Below, in pieces: positions 6,253 to 11,131 of a stretch of DNA of 11,131 bases. The translations under genes were made by a program, and so were the position numbers. This DNA comes from Prevotella sp. (lineage in GTDB: Bacteria; Bacteroidota; Bacteroidia; Bacteroidales; Bacteroidaceae). The DNA is taken from positions 1 through 11,131 of the forward strand of contig JAGAPI010000244.1 of NCBI GenBank assembly GCA_017623335.1. Reading direction: 5' to 3'. The notes below the pieces were generated by a model. It searched no databases and had not been told where the DNA came from. It saw only the letters and a list, made by a program, of their open reading frames with translations. Numbering within the stretch: position 1 is the stretch's first letter; each line of letters begins with the position of its first letter.

Positions 6253-8220
6253 ATGAGAAAGACAATAAAAAAGATATTGGCTGCAGCATTACTGTTGCCG
6301 GCAGTGATGGCGTGCCAAAATGATGATACTGTAATAGCAGACAGCAACAAAGAGCCGATTGTGAATGGCGAAGCTGTGGTGATAAAAGCCACAGTGGACA
6401 ACGGCGATAGCCAGACCCGCGCACAGTTGCAGTGGGATAGCGATAAGGCGGGAGAGAAAGAGAACGGTCTGAAATTTATGTGGAACAGCGGTGACGAAAT
6501 TACTGTCTACGACATTTCGGGCACAAACGACAGTGACACAAAAGCGGTAGGAACAACTTTTACTATTGACGGCTACGACGAAAGCGCTCCCTCGGCAAAA
6601 GCCACATTCAAATGCGGTGATGAAAATTTCCAGTTTGAAAAAAATCATAAATACATCGCTCTCTGCGGCAAAGGTCACCCGTCTCTACATGATGGCGGAT
6701 GGAAAACAGATAATTTAAACGCAAACGGCTCCGGCACTATTTCCGCCAATGACCGTTACCTTTATCTATATCAAGAAAACGTCATAGGCAATGCCGCACT
6801 AAATCACCTTAAGTATGACTTAAAAATGTACGCTATATTTGAAACCGATGAAAACGGGAATGCCCCAGAGCTAAGTTTCAAGCACCAGTGTGCAATGCTG
6901 CGCGTGACAATCAGATATGAATATTCGAGTTCTAAAAAAGTCGAATATATTGAATTCGACTGTGGCAGACTGTCTAATGACATTTATCGGTATAGTATAA
7001 ATGGTGACAAATTAAGTCTGAAACAAAAAGAAAATGGTAACCAGAATCAAAAAATAAAATTATATTTAAAACCAGACTATTGGACAATGGAGTTGGGCAA
7101 GGTGTATGACCTGTTCTTTCCAATCTTAGCCGACGGCAATACTGTAGATGACATGACCATTAATCTTTATACAACGGACGGCAGCTCAAAATCCTGCAAT
7201 ATTACAGGATTCAGCAACGTAAAATTTGAAGCAGGCAAAACCTACTGGTTTGATCTGACAATGACAGACAGGAATAAACTGGAGCAGACAAAATATAAGG
7301 GCATAGGTGCAGAATATAAATGGCTGGTAGCAGGAAACAACAATGCCCAGGGAGAATACTTCATCAAAACCCCTCGCGAAATGTCCATATTCGCAAAAGC
7401 TGTAAACGGCAGGAAGGATGGCGACAATAACGGTTTTTATTGGACAGACAGCGACAAAAATGGCAGTGGAGGTCTGGACTATCCCAATGGTAATGCTTTT
7501 GAGGGGAAAACCATTATTGTGGGTAAAGATTTGGCTCTATCATCAGGACTTGCCCCCATAGGAAAAGATTCTGACCGCCCGTTTAAGGGCACATTTGATG
7601 GACGAGGACATATATTAAGTGGTTGGGGATTGCAGGATACGCCTTCCTTCTATGGTTATTATTTAAAGATTTATGGACTGTTCGGTTATATTAACGGCGC
7701 AACCATCAAAAATGTTGTTTTTAAGAATTTCGATATTCAATTTGGTGCTAAAGACTCACAAATAGGAGGAATAGCCGTGAACGTCACCAACAATAGTAAA
7801 ATAGAATTTTGCAGTTCCGAGGGCACAATAGGCGTCATTACGAAAGAAAACGGCTTTACTCCTGGCAAAATTGGAGGTATTGCATGTACAATCGACGGAA
7901 GTTCATCTATTTCAAATTGTGTGTCCCAAATCAAAGTCCGGTCGAACACTGTGTCTAATGAAGTGCAACTTGGAGGTCTTGTGCATACCCAAAAGAACGG
8001 CACAATTTCCAACTGCGCATGGCAGAGAATATATACAAATGTCTTTACCAACAATGCAGTTTACAAAAGTAATTCCACATCAATAGGTACCCCAAGTGGT
8101 AAATATTACAGTGAAACAGATAAGGAGCTTACAGAAAGCGATATTTTGAACCATATAAACACCGGAGCTACAGAATACCAATGGGAATCATACGGTTCAC
8201 CTAAATTGAAAAAGAAGTAA
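6253..8220 (+). CDS. Fimbrillin-like lipoprotein with GLUG-type repeats
   Basis: A 655-residue lipoprotein likely exported and displayed at the outer membrane. A basic N terminus and hydrophobic stretch lead to a lipobox, VMAC, with acylated Cys21 followed by QNDD. The first half (about 38-340) resembles the fimbrillin/Mfa-like fold: a TRAQ element near residue 55, WNSGDEITVYD at about 77-87, and long beta-rich stretches. The second half has the lead-in EYFIKTPREMSIFAKAVNG (368-386), FEGKTIIVGKDL (about 416-427), FKGTFDGRGHILSG (about 444-457), GLFGYINGATIKNVVF (about 475-490), and GLUG-like units at 541 and 574 ending in SISNC and TISNC. Such repeats usually build a beta-helix in surface adhesins. 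The coding region is more AT-rich than the division genes, suggesting accessory or transferred DNA. Ligand and exact function are unknown. Confidence 0.85.
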   Translation: MRKTIKKILAAALLLPAVMACQNDDTVIADSNKEPIVNGEAVVIKATVDNGDSQTRAQLQWDSDKAGEKENGLKFMWNSGDEITVYDISGTNDSDTKAVGTTFTIDGYDESAPSAKATFKCGDENFQFEKNHKYIALCGKGHPSLHDGGWKTDNLNANGSGTISANDRYLYLYQENVIGNAALNHLKYDLKMYAIFETDENGNAPELSFKHQCAMLRVTIRYEYSSSKKVEYIEFDCGRLSNDIYRYSINGDKLSLKQKENGNQNQKIKLYLKPDYWTMELGKVYDLFFPILADGNTVDDMTINLYTTDGSSKSCNITGFSNVKFEAGKTYWFDLTMTDRNKLEQTKYKGIGAEYKWLVAGNNNAQGEYFIKTPREMSIFAKAVNGRKDGDNNGFYWTDSDKNGSGGLDYPNGNAFEGKTIIVGKDLALSSGLAPIGKDSDRPFKGTFDGRGHILSGWGLQDTPSFYGYYLKIYGLFGYINGATIKNVVFKNFDIQFGAKDSQIGGIAVNVTNNSKIEFCSSEGTIGVITKENGFTPGKIGGIACTIDGSSSISNCVSQIKVRSNTVSNEVQLGGLVHTQKNGTISNCAWQRIYTNVFTNNAVYKSNSTSIGTPSGKYYSETDKELTESDILNHINTGATEYQWESYGSPKLKKK

Positions 8221-8246
8221 ATAACCAATCAACATCTATCGAAAGT

Positions 8247-8290
8247 AACATAGGAGCGTGAGTAACAGCATGTACGCTCCTATGTTTGTA
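8247..8290 (+). terminator. Terminator after the lipoprotein gene
   Basis: AACATAGGAGCGT (8247-8259, with its outer A-T pair) pairs perfectly over 13 bp with 8274-8286 around a 14-base loop, followed by TTGTATATAAA. It lies 26 bases after the stop of the lipoprotein gene and is a convincing end for the 5976-8220 transcript. Confidence 0.75.
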
Positions 8291-8331
8291 TATAAAAATG
8301 GGGATAAGTCAATAAAGAAATTTTTCTGGCA

Positions 8332-8354
8332 AAACGTGCTTACGTTGCACGTTT
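8332..8354 (-). terminator. Terminator hairpin for the leftward acyltransferase operon
   Basis: AAACGTGC (8332-8339) and GCACGTTT (8347-8354) form an 8-bp stem with loop TTACGTT. Read on the - strand the stem ends in TTT and runs into TTTTGCC. It lies about 85 bases beyond the stop of the last leftward gene. The 8291-8438 stretch otherwise shows no gene. Confidence 0.55.
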
Positions 8355-8438
8355 AAAGCTTTTACCGTTTTTCGACTCTTCTAACTATTGCAATGCTCAT
8401 CTCATATTAAAAAGTACAGTGGCATTAAAATCTTACTT

Positions 8439-9440
8439 CTAAAAAAATATTGCTTTTGTCACCTTTTCCATTATTTTATGGAGCAGCCACGACATGGGCA
8501 CAGCAATGGCAAACATTCCTGCTGCACTGAGCCAGTAGCCAAGACGGTATGGGCGGATGAAATCGAGACCGTAGTGGATGTGAACCATATATAGTTCAAG
8601 ACTGATGCCGCCGAGGAACACGAAAACGGTGTTGACTTGTTTGGGCAGTACGGCAAACAGGCGGCAGAGAAGCATCATCATGGTGATGCTCAGCGGAATG
8701 TAGACCATGCGCTCAAGAAACAGCGGGAAGCGTCCGCGCAGACCATTCTCGAAGTTGATGCAGGCAAAGGCACTCATGGCAAATATCAGCAGGATGAGCC
8801 AGAATGATGAGGCAGGAAGTGTCTTACCTTCTTTCACCGCCCTGCCGGCATTGATGCCGAGCAAGAAGATGGGTATGCGGCTGAAGAATATCTCGATATG
8901 TCCCACGGCAGCATGAAGCGGCTGCCAGTATTGTATGAGTATGCACAGCAGCATGGCGGCAACGGGCAGCCAGCGGTATTCTTCGTGCCGGCGGATAAGC
9001 TCCATGTAGAACGGAGCCACGGTGTAGAGCATCATTATTGACGGTATGAACCAGAACTGCCATGCGTCGTGCTCCCAGAAATCCCAGTTGACGGTGATGT
9101 TGAGGATGGTGCCCCAAAGGTCATCGCCACCTCTTATATATATAGGTATATAGAAGATGCAGGCAATAAGAAGCCACGTGGGATAGATGCGGATATAGCG
9201 GTTGCGGAAGAAATTATGGAGCGATGCTGCAAGCGGAGCCTGTGCTATGCTCTTGGTCCACGAGAACCACAGTCCGATGCCGCTGAGAAACAGGAACATA
9301 TCCACACCAACGTTGCCGCAACGGCTGATACAGAAAGGAATGGTGTCGTGGCGGCTACCACCGACATGGAACAGCATCACGGCAATCATGGCAAAGCCCA
9401 TGAGATGGCTGCGGTAGCGGCTTAATAATTCATAGTTCAT
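8439..9440 (-). CDS. Membrane acyltransferase, acyltransferase-3 family
   Basis: A 333-residue polytopic inner-membrane protein of the acyltransferase-3 family, which typically transfers acetyl or other acyl groups to surface glycans, lipids or peptidoglycan. The first membrane helix holds the characteristic histidine (MLFH25). It is followed by GVDMFLFLSGIGLWF (about 45-59) and the basic FFRNRYIRIYP motif (77-87), all as expected for the family. FWFIPSIMMLYTVAPF and about eight more hydrophobic helices follow. The length is normal. The start codon lies inside a heptanucleotide repeat array, so MNYELL is encoded by repeat. Nearby ATGs in other repeat units run into stops within a few codons, and residues from LLSRYRS onwards look like genuine family sequence. 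Substrate is unknown. It is the third gene of the leftward operon. Confidence 0.9.
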   Translation of the reverse strand: MNYELLSRYRSHLMGFAMIAVMLFHVGGSRHDTIPFCISRCGNVGVDMFLFLSGIGLWFSWTKSIAQAPLAASLHNFFRNRYIRIYPTWLLIACIFYIPIYIRGGDDLWGTILNITVNWDFWEHDAWQFWFIPSIMMLYTVAPFYMELIRRHEEYRWLPVAAMLLCILIQYWQPLHAAVGHIEIFFSRIPIFLLGINAGRAVKEGKTLPASSFWLILLIFAMSAFACINFENGLRGRFPLFLERMVYIPLSITMMMLLCRLFAVLPKQVNTVFVFLGGISLELYMVHIHYGLDFIRPYRLGYWLSAAGMFAIAVPMSWLLHKIMEKVTKAIFF

Positions 9441-9463
9441 AATTCATAATTCACAATTCATAA
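9429..9463. repeat. Heptanucleotide array, five units of TTCATAA type
   Basis: Five tandem 7-base units (ttcatag, ttcataa, ttcataa, ttcacaa, ttcataa) span 9429-9463. Two more units lie at 9484-9497, so the 16-base sequence TTCACAATTCATAATT occurs twice (9450-9465 and 9484-9499). The start codon of the acyltransferase ending at 9440 is within the array. On the - strand most units carry an ATG, each shifted by one frame. Confidence 0.9.
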
Positions 9464-9520
9464 TTGACTTCGTCGAACTTTGTTTCACAATTCATAATTT
9501 GGAATGCATCGATAATCTGC

Positions 9521-9566
9521 CTCAAACAATTATGCATTATGAATTATGCATTATGAATTGTTTGGG
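9521..9566. repeat. Inverted heptamer array within an 11-bp hairpin
   Basis: Two exact 14-base copies of TTATGCATTATGAA (9530-9543 and 9544-9557) form four 7-base units, the reverse complement of the TTCATAA type at 9429-9463. The flanks 9521-9531 and 9556-9566 pair over 11 positions (one G-T), enclosing the array in a hairpin. The stop codon (9537-9539) and last residues (MHNS) of the upstream acyltransferase are inside it. It may end or stall transcription between the two acyltransferase genes. Confidence 0.8.
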
Positions 9567-10640
9567 GTGCGGAATCTTGTCGGTAAGCATTTTTACAATC
9601 CACGCAATCATCACAGCCACAATGACATACTGAAGTATGCCGCTGTAGATGTCGCCACGGCGGGAGATGCCGATAAACAGCTTGCGGGCGATGGGATGGG
9701 TGACAAATAGTGCTGAGGAAATGCCGCCGAACCATACGGCATAGCGCAGCACGCCGGCAGGCAGAAGTTTTACGAACGCAATGGCAGCGATGCACACGAA
9801 TATCGGGACCAGATACCATGAGACATAGAACATGCTGAAAGCGAAAATGAGCGGCAGCGATACGAGAAGTGTCATCACCCAAAAGGAATAACTTTCAGTA
9901 TGCCGCTGCAGTCTGTTCAGATTAGCGCGTGCCAGCAGCAGTCCAGCACCAAAGGGCAGCAGGCTGCCGAAGAGGTTGTAGCGTGTCCATTCAAGGTCGA
10001 GGCTGTCGGGCTCCTTGGGAAGCTGTATCGCAAAAGCCACAACGATTGCTGCCACAACTACCGACCAGTGGCGGAAACGGTGGAACACAACAATGTAGGC
10101 AACATAGAGCTGCATCATTATGCCGAAAAACCAGAATGGTCCGGGATGTATAGTGTGGTCGGGGTCGGGCACAAAGTTTACAACCATGAGCAAATGCTCC
10201 ACAATTACATCAACAGTATAGTTATGCGCCCCGGGCGTCATGCGGTCAACGGCGATGTACGCCGCAAAACCTATAATCATGATGCGCAGCAGCTTCAGGT
10301 AGTTGTAGCGGAGGAAGTTTTTAGTGTTCAGTGTTGAGTGTTGAGTGTTCAATGTTGAGTTCTCATACTTCATCACCAGTCCCCAACCGCTGAGAAACAG
10401 GAACACGGGCACGCCGTAATGCCCGAAGAACGATATGAGCTGAACAGGCAGATACAGATCAATGTTTCTCAGTGCTTCGAACAGCCCGTCGGCTCTCCCG
10501 ATGCGGAAACGGAACTCATTCTCCTTCACGATAGGACCGTTGATCCAGTGGCAGAAGTTATGTAGCATTATCGCAAGGATGGCGATGCCGCGCATGGCGG
10601 AACACTCAGTCCTACTTAACAATTTTGAAGTCTCTGTCAT
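9537..10640 (-). CDS. Membrane acyltransferase, acyltransferase-3 family, with repeat insertion
   Basis: A 367-residue polytopic membrane protein of the same family as its downstream neighbour. The first helix contains MRGIAILAIMLH27, followed by HYGVPVFLFLSGWGLVM (about 74-90) and FLRYNYLKLLRI (109-120), matching the family's helix-2 and basic-loop motifs. FWFFGIMMQLYVAY and further helices follow. Residues 94-108 read NSTLNTQHSTLNTKN and are encoded by tandem 7-base repeats. They sit in the loop where the neighbour has an unrelated sequence, so this insertion is probably tolerated. The start at 10640 overlaps the upstream gene by 29 bases, suggesting translational coupling. M16 is an alternative start, but LLSRTE matches the LLSRYR of the neighbour in position, favouring the longer form. 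Substrate is unknown; surface O-acylation is the likely class of reaction. Confidence 0.88.
   Translation of the reverse strand: MTETSKLLSRTECSAMRGIAILAIMLHNFCHWINGPIVKENEFRFRIGRADGLFEALRNIDLYLPVQLISFFGHYGVPVFLFLSGWGLVMKYENSTLNTQHSTLNTKNFLRYNYLKLLRIMIIGFAAYIAVDRMTPGAHNYTVDVIVEHLLMVVNFVPDPDHTIHPGPFWFFGIMMQLYVAYIVVFHRFRHWSVVVAAIVVAFAIQLPKEPDSLDLEWTRYNLFGSLLPFGAGLLLARANLNRLQRHTESYSFWVMTLLVSLPLIFAFSMFYVSWYLVPIFVCIAAIAFVKLLPAGVLRYAVWFGGISSALFVTHPIARKLFIGISRRGDIYSGILQYVIVAVMIAWIVKMLTDKIPHPKQFIMHNS
10324..10358. repeat. Heptanucleotide array inside an acyltransferase gene
   Basis: Five tandem 7-base units (gtgttca, gtgttga, gtgttga, gtgttca, atgttga) lie in frame inside the acyltransferase gene and encode its NSTLNTQHSTLNT segment. 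Seven is not a multiple of three, so gain or loss of one unit would shift the frame, while three units would keep it. Confidence 0.9.
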
Positions 10641-11131
10641 AGTTTGGTTCTTTTGATGGTTTCAGTGTGTTGTAGTCCACTGTGTTCTTTATCACCCGTG
10701 GACGTTGTTCGTCATAGTCTTCGCTCAGCGGATTGGCGGCTGGACGGCTCCATGGACAGTCGATGCCTGCAAGATAGAGCAAGAGCTGCGAAATGTTGTC
10801 GGTCATAAACGGCTTGTCTTTCGCCTGCCTTATCAGCCTGAATATCTCGGGATGCGCCTTTACGTATTTCTTTGAACACCATATCCAGAAAGGTATGTGA
10901 AATTCCTCCTGGGCAAGGTCGTAGGTCACTTGTGCAGAATGGTTGCGGCCCAATATCGGTTTATCATTAAGATAGCACTCCTCGCCGTGGTCGGGCATAT
11001 ATATTACGATGGCATCGCGGTCTTTGAAACGCTCAGTCACCTGATGTACGATGGAGTCGTTGTATGCCGTGGCGTTGTCGTAGTCAGCCTGAATGAAACG
11101 GTGACGCTTGGAGAGTTTGTCGGTATATTCC
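10612..11131 (-). CDS. Phosphoethanolamine-transferase/sulfatase-like enzyme, C-terminal part
   Basis: The gene runs off the right edge, leaving about 173 residues of its C-terminal part. The frame stays open to the edge, so the GTG/ATG codons inside are not the true start. DYDNATAYNDSIVHQV followed by DAIVIYMPDHGEECY is the late metal-binding region of alkaline-phosphatase-superfamily enzymes of the phosphoethanolamine-transferase type (Asp-His in DHGE). FHIPFWIWCSKKY and DNISQLLLYLAGI also fit that group. Such enzymes are membrane-anchored with a periplasmic catalytic domain and decorate lipid A or surface glycans. A sulfatase or phosphoglycerol transferase cannot be excluded, because the N-terminal membrane part and nucleophile Thr are outside the window. 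It overlaps the next gene by 29 bases, so the two are probably cotranscribed and coupled. Confidence 0.8.
   Translation of the reverse strand, partial: EYTDKLSKRHRFIQADYDNATAYNDSIVHQVTERFKDRDAIVIYMPDHGEECYLNDKPILGRNHSAQVTYDLAQEEFHIPFWIWCSKKYVKAHPEIFRLIRQAKDKPFMTDNISQLLLYLAGIDCPWSRPAANPLSEDYDEQRPRVIKNTVDYNTLKPSKEPNYDRDFKIVK

Noticed and set aside
9429..9557. CRISPR array or mobile element
   Set aside because: Units are 7 bases long without spacers, there are no cas or transposase genes, and no target-site duplication is visible. They are simple tandem repeats.

Overview
The window looks like chromosome of a Bacteroidales bacterium, most likely Prevotella or a close relative. Three things support this: the gene order end-of-murC, ftsQ, ftsA, ftsZ; promoters of the Bacteroidetes type (TTTG, 19-base spacer, TAnnTTTG); and Bacteroidetes-type families such as a fimbrillin-like/GLUG lipoprotein. 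No decisive species marker is visible. The genus is an inference.

Left part (1-5145) is housekeeping. The last codons of a probable murC are followed by ftsQ, ftsA and ftsZ on the + strand, with 9-, 4- and 39-base gaps, so they read as one cell-wall/division operon. A hairpin at 3821-3849 separates ftsZ from the convergent recO (- strand). recO and a tRNA-Glu/rpsT unit diverge from a 136-base AT-rich region that carries a Bacteroidetes promoter element on each strand. The tRNA and rpsT are 30 bases apart without a promoter between them and end at a strong hairpin (5115-5140).

Middle part (5146-8290) is an accessory surface module, visibly more AT-rich from about 5600. A 16-bp inverted repeat abuts an ideal promoter (5334-5364). 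About 610 bases without a convincing gene follow, but with many short perfect stems, suggesting a long structured leader RNA or a separate non-coding RNA. Then come a 68-residue acidic small protein and a 655-residue lipoprotein (lipobox Cys21, fimbrillin-like N-terminal half, GLUG-type repeats at the C-terminal end), closed by a 13-bp terminator hairpin. The likely picture is one transcript making a small protein and a surface-exposed, possibly adhesive lipoprotein under RNA-level control.

Right part (8332-11131) is a - strand operon running leftwards. It starts outside the window with the C-terminal part of an alkaline-phosphatase-superfamily (phosphoethanolamine-transferase/sulfatase-like) enzyme, which overlaps a membrane acyltransferase (acyltransferase-3 family) by 29 bases, followed by a second acyltransferase-3 protein. 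Together they suggest modification of a cell-surface glycan or lipid. Heptanucleotide repeat arrays lie inside the first acyltransferase gene and across the junction of the two, where they encode the end of one protein and the start of the next.

The best candidates for something undescribed are the structured leader with its small protein, and the heptamer arrays that could make the acyltransferases variable.
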